Counted from the stretch's first letter, positions 36,846 through 49,113 are shown. The stretch is 64,000 nucleotides of DNA from Pseudoxanthobacter soli DSM 19599 (GCA_945898215.1 CAMDHY010000001.1:62001-126000), one strand, 5' to 3'. Made by a program: numbers and translations. Notes: generated from the sequence alone by a model not told the origin.

Positions 36846-37869
36846 CGATGACCTCCGCATAGTTCAGCATCGCGAGCGGCGGATAGAGCTGGAAGCTCTT
36901 GGCGAGCGGCATGTTGACGATGAGCGAGAAGCGCTTCAGCGTCTCGACAGGGATCATCGCCGGGTTCTTGCCGCCGACCAGGATCTGCTCGGCCTTGGAG
37001 GCGGCGAGCTGGCCCACCGAATAGTAGCGGCAGACGAGCCCCGTCACCGCGCCGCCCGAGCGGATGGCGAGTTCGGTCGCCCCGAAGGTGGGCAGCAGCA
37101 CCTGCTCGCAGATCGGCGTCACCTGCTCGAGGATCGAGCCGAGGAAGGTGTCGGGCACCAGATAGAGCCAGTCGGCGCCCTCCTCCTTGATCTCGCGGAT
37201 CATGGCGTCGAGCCCGTCGGCCACCGGCTTGCCGGCCGCGTCCGTCTTGAACTGCCGCTCGACGAGGCGGAATCCGACCGTCGGCGCCAGCTGGCGCAGT
37301 TCCTCGACGAGCGCCACCGAGTTCTGTTCCGTCGCGGTGTAGAGCACGCCGAGCGAATCGAACGGCCGGTAGGACTGCATGGCGCGCAGCTGCGCGTCGA
37401 GCGGCACGACGTGGAAGGCCCCGGTGACGTTGCGACCCGAGGAATCGAGGCTCGGCACAACCTTGGCGCGCACCGGCGCCGCCACCATCGTGAAGATCAC
37501 CGGCCGGTCGGCGATGTACTTCGCCGGGTCGGACGCATCGAACGGGCCGACTGTCGCGAGCGTCACCGGCGTACCCCAGGTGTAGACGAGGTCCGGCTTC
37601 AGTTCGCGAATCTCGTCGATGAAGCCGGCCACCTTGGTCGGGTCGCGATCGACGTCGCGGCTGATGTACTCGACCGGGATCTGCCGCTGCGCGAGGTAGT
37701 CGCGGAAGCCCGCCTCCACCTCGGTGTCGCCGCGAAAGGTGATCATATAGATGGTGTAGGGGCGCTCGCGCGCCGTCTGCGCAAACAGCGGCCCCGTCGC
37801 CGCAGCGGTGCCGAGGGTGGCACCGGCGGCGATGAGACCGAGCGCCTCACGCCGGTCGATGCGTCTCAT
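36838..37869 (-). CDS. ABC-type periplasmic binding protein (ABC_sub_bind family), no transporter genes
   Basis: A 343-residue binding protein of the YtfQ/TrpX-like ABC_sub_bind family. The N-terminus has a twin-arginine-like signal (RRIDRREALGLIAAGATLG) and cleavage near FAQ. The two lobes are visible: IYMITFRGDTEVEAGF, ELKPDLVYTWGTPVT, the middle region with GVLYTATEQNS, and VPDTFLGSI. No ABC permease or ATPase is adjacent. It follows the sensor-MFS fusion gene by 129 bases on the same strand, so it may feed ligand to the sensor proteins instead of a transporter. Confidence 0.87.
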   Translation of the reverse strand: MRRIDRREALGLIAAGATLGTAAATGPLFAQTARERPYTIYMITFRGDTEVEAGFRDYLAQRQIPVEYISRDVDRDPTKVAGFIDEIRELKPDLVYTWGTPVTLATVGPFDASDPAKYIADRPVIFTMVAAPVRAKVVPSLDSSGRNVTGAFHVVPLDAQLRAMQSYRPFDSLGVLYTATEQNSVALVEELRQLAPTVGFRLVERQFKTDAAGKPVADGLDAMIREIKEEGADWLYLVPDTFLGSILEQVTPICEQVLLPTFGATELAIRSGGAVTGLVCRYYSVGQLAASKAEQILVGGKNPAMIPVETLKRFSLIVNMPLAKSFQLYPPLAMLNYAEVIVE

Positions 37870-37998
37870 GTCGCCATCCCCTGCCCAGAATCACGCCGAG
37901 GCTGCCGACGCGGCCTCCGACGGTCCTCTTCACTATCCCAATTCGCCGGGAGCGACCACGCGAGGGGGATTAAATTCTCGTCACGCGGCGGTAGCCTC

Positions 37999-40017
37999 TC
38001 AGCCCCGCTCCATGGCGATCGGCGACGCTCCGCGCGCGTCCGCCAGCACCGCGAACGCGAACAGGACGGCGCCGACGGCGACCACCGCCCCGAGCACGGT
38101 CAGCGTCATGCCCTGGCCGAAGCCGCCGAGCAGCCACGCCGCCAGCAGCGGCCCGATGGCGTTGCCGATCCGCTCGATCACCCGAAAGACGCCGTAGAGC
38201 GTGCCCTCGGAAATCTCCGGGGCGACGCGCCGGCCGATGTCGCCGACAAGCGCCGACTGCGGCGTGATCGACAGCGCCTGGGCGACACCGAGCTGCAGCA
38301 CCGCCGCCGCGGCGCCCCAGGGCTCCGGCCAAAGGAACGGATGCACGACCGCCGAGGCGGCGAGCAGGCCGCCGAGGATGACGAGCACCGGCCGGCGGTT
38401 CTGCACCTGGCTGATCCGCGAGACGAACGGGACGATCACCAGCATCGCCAGCGCATAGAGCATCAGCACGCGGCCGATCGCCGACTGGTCGAAGCCCTCG
38501 TCGGACAGCACCAGCGGCACCATGAAGAAGACGAGGCCGGCGAGGATCAGCTTCGCCGGCAGCGCGCAGCCGATCAGGAGCAGGCCCATCGTCGGCCGCA
38601 GCACTACCTTCAGGATGTCGCGGAACGAGACGCTGGCGAGCCGCTCCGTCGTCTTGCCGGTGTCGTCGGACAGCGCCAGCCGCGCGGTCATCACCGCGGC
38701 GAGGCTAAGGGCGGCCGAGACCATGAACGTCAGCCGGATGCCGATGCGGTCGGCGAAGATGCCGCCGATCAACGGCCCGCACAGCGCCGCCACCATGATG
38801 GAGGTGACAAGGAGCGCCAGGCCGCGGGCGCGGTTGAGGCCGCCGGTGTGGTCGATGATGTAGCCCTGCGCCGAGACGAAGACGGCGGCGTAGCCGACGG
38901 CGGTGAGCGAGCGGAAGGCGAGGATCTGCCAGAGGTCGGCCGCGAGCGCGGTGCCGACGAAGCCGACGACGGCGGCGGTCGCCCCGAGGCGCAGCGCCCG
39001 CCCGCGCCCGATGCGCTCCGTCACAGTGTTCAGCCATGGCTGAAGCACCGCCACGATCAGCATGAACAGCACGATCGGCAGGCTGATCACCATCTCCCGC
39101 GACAGCCCGGGCACGGTGCTCGCCACCTCGCCGATGAAGGTCGGCAGGAACGGCCGCGTCATCTCCTCGGCGAAGAAGAACAGGAACAGCGGCGCCCGCA
39201 CCGCGAACACCCGGAGCGGCGGCTCGACCCGCTCGCGCGTAAGGCGGAACTTGCGGTCGATGGCGTCGAGCTCGACCATCGCCTCGGCGTCGCGGCGTTC
39301 GAAGGCGGCCTCGCGCAGTTCCTTCTGCCGCATCCGCAGCGCCGTGATGCGGCGGTCGATGCCGGTGACGATCTCGCCCAGGCGCCCGCCGCCCGGCTGC
39401 TGCTGGTGGTGGCGGGCGAGGTCGCCGCGGCGCAGCGAATCGAGGCGCTGGCCGATGGCCCGCAGCGACGAGCCGGCCCCCATCGCGAACGCAAAGGCGA
39501 TGAGCTCGAGCGTCACCAGCACCGAGACCAGCAGCACCACGGCGACGTCGAGCCAGAGATCGAGCACGAAGGCTTCGGTGACGGTGTCGGGAATGCCGAT
39601 CGCCACGCGGCCGAGGTCCTCGCCGCCGGCCGAGGCGATCGGTAGCGCGACGTAGCGCATGCCGACCGGGAGTCCATCGAGGCCGCGCAGGGGTTCGCCG
39701 GCCGAGGTGTTGCGCATGGCGAGCGCGATGACGCGGCCGCCCGGATCGAGAAGCGCCAGCGCCCCGAATTCGGAGCTCTCGGCGAGCGCCGTCTGGAACA
39801 CCGCGTCGACGCCGACGAGGTTCTCGAGGTCCATGCCGTAGCGGTCGGCCTGGGCGACGAGCTGCGACAGCGAGCGCCCGACGACCTCCGCCTTGCGGTC
39901 GAGCGCGGGCAGCAGGATGCCCTCGGCGGTGACGAGCGTCCGCCACGAGATCACCGCGAGCGCGGCGACGAGGACGACCGTGATGCAGGTTAGGACGATG
40001 ACGTCGAAACGGCGCAT
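37999..40017 (-). CDS. Sensor-HAMP-MFS fusion protein A
   Basis: A 672-residue protein of unusual design. A first helix (about residues 5-25) is followed by an extracytoplasmic sensor domain (26-150) with YGMDLENLVGVDAVF, and a second helix (152-180). A HAMP-like linker follows (SLRAIGQRLDSLRRGDL) with a charged helical segment to about 265. From 270 a 12-helix MFS-like domain runs to the end. A canonical MFS transporter has about 400-450 residues. It starts 2 bases after the small sensor stop. Function could be ligand-gated transport or a receptor with an MFS transducer; neither is shown. Confidence 0.82.
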   Translation of the reverse strand: MRRFDVIVLTCITVVLVAALAVISWRTLVTAEGILLPALDRKAEVVGRSLSQLVAQADRYGMDLENLVGVDAVFQTALAESSEFGALALLDPGGRVIALAMRNTSAGEPLRGLDGLPVGMRYVALPIASAGGEDLGRVAIGIPDTVTEAFVLDLWLDVAVVLLVSVLVTLELIAFAFAMGAGSSLRAIGQRLDSLRRGDLARHHQQQPGGGRLGEIVTGIDRRITALRMRQKELREAAFERRDAEAMVELDAIDRKFRLTRERVEPPLRVFAVRAPLFLFFFAEEMTRPFLPTFIGEVASTVPGLSREMVISLPIVLFMLIVAVLQPWLNTVTERIGRGRALRLGATAAVVGFVGTALAADLWQILAFRSLTAVGYAAVFVSAQGYIIDHTGGLNRARGLALLVTSIMVAALCGPLIGGIFADRIGIRLTFMVSAALSLAAVMTARLALSDDTGKTTERLASVSFRDILKVVLRPTMGLLLIGCALPAKLILAGLVFFMVPLVLSDEGFDQSAIGRVLMLYALAMLVIVPFVSRISQVQNRRPVLVILGGLLAASAVVHPFLWPEPWGAAAAVLQLGVAQALSITPQSALVGDIGRRVAPEISEGTLYGVFRVIERIGNAIGPLLAAWLLGGFGQGMTLTVLGAVVAVGAVLFAFAVLADARGASPIAMERG

Positions 40018-40019
40018 CT

Positions 40020-40700
40020 CTACTCCCCGCGCCGATCGCCAAGACGCGCAGTGATCGCCGCGTGCGCCGTCTCGACCTCCGCGATGGCCCAGCCGAAGGC
40101 GTCGTCGGCGCTCTCGGTCGCATCGTCGGCGAGCCGCGCCGCGCCGAGCGCCTGCGCGTAGAAGGCACGCAGCGGCACCAGGATGACGATCGCCGAGATC
40201 AAAACGGCGAGCAGCCCGGTGATCGCTGCCGTTCGCTCGACGGTCTCGGCGACGCCGTCGAGCTGGCGCTGGATGCGCGTCATCGAGCCGCGCGCCAGGA
40301 CGGTTCCGACGGGCACCCCGAAATCGTTGGCGACGATGCGCGACCGCACGTCGACGGTGCCGTCCAGCGTGGCAATGTCGGTGCCGATGCGGTTCGGATC
40401 GCTCGAGAACAGCACCTTGCCGTCGGCGCCGGCGACGTCGATCGAATTGAGCAGCGGGTCGTTCGACTGCTCACGCGACAGGAGGGGCGTCAGCGTGTCC
40501 TGCCCGGCGAGCGGCAGCCCGAAGCTCAGCGCCACCTCGATGTCGGAGCCGATTCGGTTCGCGAGCTGGTCGAACCGCGAATGCACCAGGCCGATGTAGA
40601 TGATGCGGATGCTGCCGAAGTTGAGGTAGGCGCCGAGCGCGATCGCGCCCACCGCGACGGGCGCGATCGTCAGGAGCAGGATGATCGCCAGTCGCCGCAT
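40020..40700 (-). CDS. Small two-helix extracytoplasmic sensor protein A
   Basis: A 226-residue membrane protein. Helix 1 (about 5-25), then a periplasmic domain (30-155) with SFGLPL (59-64), LNSIDVAGADGKVLFSS, and DPNRIGTDIATLDG. Helix 2 (about 160-180) is followed by a short cytoplasmic tail of about 45 residues that has no kinase, cyclase or phosphatase domain. The periplasmic part looks like a single Cache/PAS-type fold. It therefore needs a partner to signal; the fusion gene 2 bases downstream is the likely one. It is paralogous to the gene at 40907. Confidence 0.8.
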   Translation of the reverse strand: MRRLAIILLLTIAPVAVGAIALGAYLNFGSIRIIYIGLVHSRFDQLANRIGSDIEVALSFGLPLAGQDTLTPLLSREQSNDPLLNSIDVAGADGKVLFSSDPNRIGTDIATLDGTVDVRSRIVANDFGVPVGTVLARGSMTRIQRQLDGVAETVERTAAITGLLAVLISAIVILVPLRAFYAQALGAARLADDATESADDAFGWAIAEVETAHAAITARLGDRRGE

Positions 40701-40733
40701 GCCTCAGCCCCGAACCGTCCCTCAGCGTCCCAT

Positions 40734-40761
40734 TCGATAGGAGAATCAGCCGGTTCGGCAA
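40734..40761 (-). promoter_or_regulatory. Candidate promoter of the left operon
   Basis: On the minus strand TTGCCG (40761-40756), a 16-base spacer and TATCGA (40739-40734) precede the sensor A start (40700) by about 35 bases. Confidence 0.45.
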
Positions 40762-40850
40762 GCTCTCGAAGCCGCCCTCCCGCCGCCCCTGCCGCCGCGG
40801 CGACCTGCGCCGCGACCGCTCGCTTGCCTGGCGACGGTGGCGACGGCCCA

Positions 40851-40880
40851 TTGCATTGGCTAGCATACCGCTAGCATAGT
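40851..40880 (+). promoter_or_regulatory. Candidate promoter overlapping an 11-bp direct repeat
   Basis: TTGCAT (40851-40856), an 18-base spacer and CATAGT (40875-40880) could be the right-operon promoter, about 27 bases before the sensor B start. It overlaps GCTAGCATA repeated twice at an 11-bp period (40859-40867 and 40870-40878), one helical turn apart. GCTAGC is itself a palindrome, so this looks like a regulator site. Confidence 0.5.
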
Positions 40881-40906
40881 CCGCCGCCCTCCTGCGAGGA
40901 GCCTGC

Positions 40907-41671
40907 TTGCAAATCCGCCTGACGTTCCAGCGCCGGCTCGCGTTGATGGTCGCCGCCGCGACCGTCACGGTGATCGCCCTCGTCGCGACCGTCGGCGTCG
41001 GCGTCGTCGAGCGGGCGCATCGCGACCTTATCGATTCGCGCCTCGAGTTCGTGCTCACCACGCTCGACGGCACCATCGAGGCGAGCCTCGACCTCGGCTT
41101 GCCGCTCGGCGAGCTACGCGAGATCGAGGACCTGCTGGAGCGCACCCTCTCGGCCGAGCCCGGCATCGAGGCGATCGAGGTGTTCGACGCCACCGGCGTC
41201 TCCCGCTTCGGCACCGACCGCGGCGCCGCCAACGAGCCGATCCCCCACGCCTGGGTGACCGCCATCCGCAACAATCGCTCCGACCCGCTATGGCGTGCTG
41301 TCGATCGCGGCGGCCTCACCATCGGCGCCCCGATCCTCACCGACTTCGGCGCCATCGCCGGCGACGTCGCGATCGTCGTGCCGCTCGACCTCCTGGAGCG
41401 CTCGCCCGTCGACGCGGGCATCGTCTTCCTCCTGACGCTCGGCCCCGCGCTCGCGGCGATCGCGATCGTGCTGATCGCGGTGGTGCTGGCGGCCCGTCCG
41501 GCGGCCCGTGTATTCGACACGATGGCAGGCGATGTCGCGGCCGGCCGGGTACCGACCGGCGGCGGCGTGCTCACCGCGGCGGCCGCCGCGGCGGTGGCAC
41601 GGATCGCCGCCACCGGCGAATCGGTCGGCCGGGCCGACCGCATCCTGCAGGCGATCGATGCGGAAATCTGA
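40907..41671 (+). CDS. Small two-helix extracytoplasmic sensor protein B
   Basis: A 254-residue membrane protein of the same plan as sensor A: helix 1 (about 10-33), periplasmic domain with DLGLPLGEL (62-70) and IEAIEVFDATGVSRFGTD, then helix 2 (about 168-195) and a small Ala-rich cytoplasmic tail. No output domain is present. The start is a TTG at 40907 with GAGGAG upstream. Its 3' end overlaps the start of the sensor-MFS fusion B by 14 bases. Confidence 0.8.
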   Translation: MQIRLTFQRRLALMVAAATVTVIALVATVGVGVVERAHRDLIDSRLEFVLTTLDGTIEASLDLGLPLGELREIEDLLERTLSAEPGIEAIEVFDATGVSRFGTDRGAANEPIPHAWVTAIRNNRSDPLWRAVDRGGLTIGAPILTDFGAIAGDVAIVVPLDLLERSPVDAGIVFLLTLGPALAAIAIVLIAVVLAARPAARVFDTMAGDVAAGRVPTGGGVLTAAAAAAVARIAATGESVGRADRILQAIDAEI

Positions 41672-43523
41672 CGTGCGCCGGACCACCGATCCGGCCCGCG
41701 GCGACCGTTTCGCCGTCCTCGTCGGCCTCGTCGTCGGCCTCGCCATCGCCCTCGCCTCGGCGGCGACGCTCTACCTCATCGAGCGCACCCACCACGACGA
41801 CCTGGCGCTGACGACCGAACGCGTGACGCGCTCCATCGGCAGCGCCGTCGCCGACACCGTCGGGCGCGCCGTCGGCTTCGGCCTTCCGCTGCGCGCCCTC
41901 TACGGCGTCGACGCCTATCTGGAGGACATCATCCGCCGCAATCCGGAGGTCGCCGCCATCGCCATCGCCGACGACAGCGGCGAGACGCTGTTCTCCGTGC
42001 CGGCCGAGGCGCCTCCGGGAACACCGATCTCCGTTCAGATCCCAGTCGGCGCGGCGGCCGTCGGCCTCATCGTCGTGACTCCGTCGCAGCGCATCCTCGA
42101 CGTCGTTGCCCGCACCCTCGCCGTCACCGTGTTGAGCGCCAGCCTGTTCGGCGCCCTCCTCGCCGGCATCCTGGCGCGCGCCTTCGCCGCCGAGCGCATC
42201 GACCTGCGCCAGGGCCGGCTCATCGCCTCGCTGCGGTCGCTCGCCCGCGGCGGCTTCGGTGACTATTCGCCCGTCGGCGGCGACAGCCCTCTCCAGCGCC
42301 TCGGCGCCGCTTTTGCGCGGCGCCTCGCCCCCGTCCGTCGCGAGGCGCGCCAGGCGCTGGCGCTCGCCGACGAGATCCGCGCCGTCGACTTCGATGCGAG
42401 CCTCGGCCCGCGCGTCGACGAGGCGCTCGCCCCGATCGAGGGAAAGATCCGCTTCGACGCCACCCATCCGCCGAGCCGGCGGCGCACCTGGAAGGGCTGG
42501 TGGGCGGTGCCGCTGCTCCTCCTCGGCACCTCGGTGCACCCGCTGGTGCCGAGCTTCGCCTTCGACCGCCTCGACCCGGGCCTCATGCAGTCCCTGGAGG
42601 TGTCGGCGTCCGTCGCCGCCCAGTTCCTCGGCTGCGCCCTCGGCCTCCTCGCCGCCCTCGTGCTGGCCAGCCGGTCGGCGGCCGCGACCGTCGGCTTCGG
42701 CACGCTGCTCGCCGGCACCGCCACTGCGGCGACGGCGATCATCCGCGACCCGACGATCTTCCTCGCCCTGCGCTTCTGCGCCGGGCTCGGCCTCTGGGCG
42801 GCGCTGTGGGTGGTGCTGCTGCAGCCCGGCTTCCGGCTGCGCCGCCCGTGGTTCTGGAGCCTGATGGTGCTCGCGGCGCTTGCCGGCTCCGGCCTGGGCG
42901 GCCTCGTCGCCGAGGCGCTCGGTCGCCGTGACGCCTTCGCATCGGCGGGCGTCAGCCTCGTCGTGCTCGGTCTCGCGATTCTCGCCTTGGTCGAGCGGCC
43001 CCGCAGCGTGCCGCGCCTGCGTCTCGGCCGGCGCCCCGGCGAACTCGTCGCGGTCGCCACCGCCTTTGCCGTCGCCATGACCTGGCTCGAGCTCGCGCTC
43101 GGCACCGGCGACATCCGCTACAGTTATGCCGAGCTCGGCCTGCACTTCTGCCTGACGGGCGTCGCCGCCGCGGGCGTCTTCGTCATCCGCCGCCATCCCG
43201 CTCCGGCACTCGCGCTCGTCGTCGCCGCCGCTGGTCCCGCACTCGGCGCGCTCGTGCCGGACGCCGCGATCGCGGCGAGCCTTCTCGTCGGCCTCGGCGG
43301 TGCGATGGCGCTGTCGGCGGTGGGCGAGCGCGTCTGGGCTCCGGAGGGTGCGTTGGCGGCGATGGTCGGCTGCGTTGCCGGAGCGGCCTTCGCGGCGGGC
43401 GCCGCCTGGTTCGATGTCGAGCCGGCCTTCGCCGCCGCGGCCGTCGGCGTCGTCGGTGCGATGCTGACGGCCGTGCTGACGATGCGCGGTCCCGCCGTCG
43501 CTCCCGCCCGGCCAGGAGCCTGA
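41658..43523 (+). CDS. Sensor-MFS fusion protein B
   Basis: A 621-residue protein with the same layout as fusion A. First helix about 18-41, periplasmic sensor to 150 with GFGLPLRALYGVDAYLEDII (73-92), second helix about 152-176, a linker to 280, then a 12-helix MFS-like domain (281-615). The ATG at 41658 overlaps the sensor B gene; a GTG at 41673, directly after the sensor B stop, is an alternative start. The paired small sensor plus fusion is thus present twice, in inverted order. The SpoIIE gene follows 4 bases later, so the three are co-transcribed. Confidence 0.82.
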   Translation: MRKSDVRRTTDPARGDRFAVLVGLVVGLAIALASAATLYLIERTHHDDLALTTERVTRSIGSAVADTVGRAVGFGLPLRALYGVDAYLEDIIRRNPEVAAIAIADDSGETLFSVPAEAPPGTPISVQIPVGAAAVGLIVVTPSQRILDVVARTLAVTVLSASLFGALLAGILARAFAAERIDLRQGRLIASLRSLARGGFGDYSPVGGDSPLQRLGAAFARRLAPVRREARQALALADEIRAVDFDASLGPRVDEALAPIEGKIRFDATHPPSRRRTWKGWWAVPLLLLGTSVHPLVPSFAFDRLDPGLMQSLEVSASVAAQFLGCALGLLAALVLASRSAAATVGFGTLLAGTATAATAIIRDPTIFLALRFCAGLGLWAALWVVLLQPGFRLRRPWFWSLMVLAALAGSGLGGLVAEALGRRDAFASAGVSLVVLGLAILALVERPRSVPRLRLGRRPGELVAVATAFAVAMTWLELALGTGDIRYSYAELGLHFCLTGVAAAGVFVIRRHPAPALALVVAAAGPALGALVPDAAIAASLLVGLGGAMALSAVGERVWAPEGALAAMVGCVAGAAFAAGAAWFDVEPAFAAAAVGVVGAMLTAVLTMRGPAVAPARPGA

Positions 43524-43527
43524 TGTG

Positions 43528-45663
<2,136 letters not shown>

Positions 45664-47067
45664 GCGAGACATCGCTCGAGCAGCACCGCAGCAGAGCGGT
45701 CCTCGGGCTCCATCTCGAGACATGTCCGGAAGCGCTCGGCCGCCGTGTCCGGCAGCCCGTGCGAGAGCGCCGTGACGCCACGCTCGTGTAGCTCGATCAG
45801 TCGCAGGTGGTCGTCCGAAACGCTACGGGCGCGGCCGATCAGCGCATGGATCGGCTCGATCGCACTGCGGCCGCGCAGTGCCACATGATCGACCTTGCGG
45901 AAGACGAAGGCGTCGCCGGCGGCGGCACGGGTGTCGTGCGCGACGAGCACGCGCTGGCCGTAGCGCTTGGCCGCCTCTTGCAGCCGCGCCGCGACGTTGA
46001 CGGCATTCCCAATCACCGTGAAGTTGCGGCTCTGCTCGGCGCCGATGTCGCCGGCGATCACCGCGCCGGTGCCGATGCCGATCGCCACATCGATCGCCTC
46101 CGCCCCTGCCACGCCGCTCTCAGCGAGCTCGCGGCGCAGAGCCGGCAGGCTCTCGAGCTGGCCAAGTGCCGCATTGCAGGCGTCGATCGCCTGCTGGCCG
46201 GCATCGGTGAACGGCGGACCCCAGCACGCCATCACGGCGTCGCCGATGAACTTGTCGGTGATGCCGCCCGCCGCCCCGATCGGGATGGTCATGGCGGTTA
46301 GGAAGCGGTTCAGCACCGAGACGAGGCTTTCCGGGTCGAGCCGCTCCGACCAGCCGGTGAAGTCGCGCAGGTCGGCGAACGACACCGTCTTCACCTGCCG
46401 GGCGCCCTTCAGGTCCTCGACGCCGCCGCGATCGAGGATGCGATCGACGATCCGCGGGTCGACATATTCCCCGAACAGCCGCTTCAGCTTGCGCCGCTTG
46501 CGCTGCTCGGTGATGTCGGAGAACACCACGATGACGCCCTGGCGCTCCACGTTGCCGTCGCGCTCCAGCATCAGGAACGTGGAGGTCACGTGCAGGTCGA
46601 CCCGATGGCCGCCGACCATCACCGTCACCTCGCGGCTGTGGGTCGCCTCATTCTCGTAGACGGCTTTCAGCACCACCTCGTTGAAGTCGTCGAAGCTCTC
46701 CTCCATGAGGAAGACCTCGCCGAACGACTGGCCGACGGTCGCCGCCGGGTCGAGCCCGAGGATGCGGCCGGCCGCGGCATTGAAGGTGATGATGCGGCCC
46801 TTGAGGTCGATCGTGGCGACCCCGTCGCGCATGTTGGCGAGGATCTTCTCGTAGATCAGGCAGCCCAGTCCGCCGTCCACGCCGCCCACGATCGTTCGCC
46901 TCGCCACCTTCCGCCGCCGCGGCACCATAGCCCGACTCGGCACCCCGGGGGAAACCCGTGGCCGGGCGCGCCGGACGTCGCGGGGCCGCGCTGTCGGAAC
47001 GTCGTCCGCCCGTTCGTCTTTGAAGGAGGCGGGGCTGCGGCGGCCCCGCCCAACGGGAGAGCGTCAG

Positions 47068-47490
47068 ATGCGTGTGATGGTGATGGTGAAGGCGACGGCC
47101 GACAGCGAAGCCGGCCTGATGCCCGAGACCGAGATGTTCGAGGCGATGCACGCCTTCAACGAACAGCTGATCGAAGCCGGCATCATGGTGAGCGGCGACG
47201 GCCTGAAGCCCTCGTCGCTGGGCAAACGGATCGCCTTCGACGGGACGAGCCGCACCGTCATAGACGGCTCGTTCGCCGAGACGAAGGAACTCGTCGCAGG
47301 CTTCTGGATCTGGAACGTCGCCGACATGGACGAGGCGGTCGCCTGGGTGAAACGCTGCCCCAACCCGATGCCCGGTCCGAGCGAGATCGAGATCCGCCCG
47401 TTCTACGAGGCGTCCGACTTCGGCGAGACCTTCACGCCGGAGCTCGCCGCCCAGGAGGCCGCGATGCGCGACAAGCTCGCCGGCCGCTGA
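47068..47490 (+). CDS. YciI/DGPF-family protein
   Basis: A 140-residue protein of the YCII-related (DGPF) family, small dimeric alpha-beta-barrel proteins found with sigma factors or regulators and of unknown function. Visible features: RVMVMVKATADSEAG, HAFNEQLIEAGIMVSGDGLKPSS, VIDGSFAETKELVAGFWIW, and EIEIRPFYE. The ATG at 47068 follows GGGAGAG. It is divergent from the cyclase with a 139-base gap and convergent with gcvPB. No extracytoplasmic sigma factor is next to it. Confidence 0.88.
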   Translation: MRVMVMVKATADSEAGLMPETEMFEAMHAFNEQLIEAGIMVSGDGLKPSSLGKRIAFDGTSRTVIDGSFAETKELVAGFWIWNVADMDEAVAWVKRCPNPMPGPSEIEIRPFYEASDFGETFTPELAAQEAAMRDKLAGR

Positions 47491-47538
47491 CCCCCACGGG
47501 GTACGGCCGGCGGTCTCGCCGGGGGCGCCTGCCCGGTC

Positions 47539-49113
47539 TTACTCGGCCGCCTCCGCCGCCGGCAGCGGGTCCTTCCACGACAGCCGCGGCGACCGCGCCG
47601 CCCGCGTCTCGTCGAGGCGGCGGCGCGGCGCGAGCCGCGGCGCCTGGCGGAAACGCTCGGTGTCGCCGGCCTTTGCCGCCATGGCCAGGTCCCGCAGCGT
47701 CGCGATGAACAGGTCGAGGCTCGCGAGCGATTCCGACTCCGTCGGCTCGATCAGCATCGCCCCATGCACGACGAGCGGGAAGTACATCGTCATCGGGTGG
47801 TAGCCCTCGTCGATCATCGCCTTGGCGAAGTCGAGGGTGGAAACCCCCGTCCCTTCCAGCGACGAATCGTCGAACAGCACCTCGTGCATGCACGGCCGGC
47901 CACCATAGGGGGCGTTGAACAGGTCGCTGAGCCGCGCCTTGACGTAGTTCGCCGACAGCACCGCGTCCTCGGATGCCTGCCGCAGCCCGTCGGCGCCGTG
48001 CGCCAGCATGTAGGCGAGCGCGCGGACGTACATGCCCATCTGGCCGTGGAAGGCGGTGAGCCGGCCGAACGGCGTCTCGGCTTCGGCGAGCCCCTCCTCC
48101 GTCTCGACGAGCACCGGCTCGCCGGCGTCGAGCCGGATGAACGGCAGCGGCGCGAACGGCGCCAACGCCTTCGAGAGCACCACCGGCCCCGAGCCCGGAC
48201 CGCCGCCGCCGTGCGGGGTCGAGAACGTCTTGTGCAGGTTGATGTGCATGGCGTCGACGCCGAGGTCACCCGGCCGCACCTTGCCGACGATGGCGTTGAA
48301 GTTCGCCCCGTCGCCGTAGAAGAACGCGCCCGCCGCGTGCACGGCCTCGGCGATCTCGACGATGTCGCGCTCGAACAGGCCGCACGTGTTCGGGTTGGTC
48401 AGCATGATCGCAGCGACGTCGGGCGACAGCAGCGCCTTGACGGCGGCCGGATCGACGGTGCCGTCCTCGCGCGCGGGCACCGGCACCACCTTGTAGCCGA
48501 GCTGGGCGGCGGTGGCCGGGTTGGTGCCGTGCGCGGATTCCGGCACCAGCACGATCGAGCGGCTCTCGCCGCGCGCCGCCAGCGCCGCCTTGATCGCCAT
48601 CATGCCGCAGAGTTCGCCGTGCGCCCCCGCCTTCGGCGACAGCGCCACAGCGGCCATGCCGGTCATCGTTAGCAGCCAGTGCGACAGCTCCTGCATCAGC
48701 TGGACGGCGCCCTTCACCGTCGACAGCGGCTGCAGCGGGTGGATGTCGGCGAAGCCCGCAAGCCGCACCATCGCCTCGTTCAGCCGCGGATTGTGCTTCA
48801 TCGTGCACGAGCCGAGCGGATAAAGCCCGAGGTCGATCGCGTAGTTCTGCCGCGACAGCCGCACGTAGTGGCGCACCGCCTCGGGCTCGGTCAGGCCCGG
48901 CAGGCCGAGCGGCGCCCGGCGGGCGTGCTTGCCGAGGCGGCTCGCAGCCTTCGGCGCCGGCGGCAGGTCGACGCCGCTAACGTCGGGCCGGCCGATCTCG
49001 AAGATCAGCGCCTCCTCGATCTGCAGGCCGCGGTTGCCGGTGAAGGTCGCGACCGGGGTGGCGGCCTCGGCTTCGGCCGGGCGGGTCGGGCGTCCCTGGG
49101 TGTTCATCATCAC
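47539..49113 (-). CDS. gcvPB: Glycine dehydrogenase (decarboxylating) subunit 2
   Basis: C-terminal half of the split P protein, which carries the PLP lysine. The 524-residue chain includes [17 protein letters not shown] (PLP Lys in HKT). It also has [20 protein letters not shown] and [25 protein letters not shown]-like elements. Its start ATG overlaps the gcvPA stop by four bases (ATGA). The C-terminal 40 residues are Pro/Arg-rich and longer than in typical members. Confidence 0.96.
   Translation of the reverse strand: MMMNTQGRPTRPAEAEAATPVATFTGNRGLQIEEALIFEIGRPDVSGVDLPPAPKAASRLGKHARRAPLGLPGLTEPEAVRHYVRLSRQNYAIDLGLYPLGSCTMKHNPRLNEAMVRLAGFADIHPLQPLSTVKGAVQLMQELSHWLLTMTGMAAVALSPKAGAHGELCGMMAIKAALAARGESRSIVLVPESAHGTNPATAAQLGYKVVPVPAREDGTVDPAAVKALLSPDVAAIMLTNPNTCGLFERDIVEIAEAVHAAGAFFYGDGANFNAIVGKVRPGDLGVDAMHINLHKTFSTPHGGGGPGSGPVVLSKALAPFAPLPFIRLDAGEPVLVETEEGLAEAETPFGRLTAFHGQMGMYVRALAYMLAHGADGLRQASEDAVLSANYVKARLSDLFNAPYGGRPCMHEVLFDDSSLEGTGVSTLDFAKAMIDEGYHPMTMYFPLVVHGAMLIEPTESESLASLDLFIATLRDLAMAAKAGDTERFRQAPRLAPRRRLDETRAARSPRLSWKDPLPAAEAAE

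Noticed and set aside
36643-39645. 1000-codon open frame on the plus strand
   Set aside because: Arginine/histidine-rich shadow of the GNAT, binding-protein and MFS genes; caused by the very high GC at third positions.
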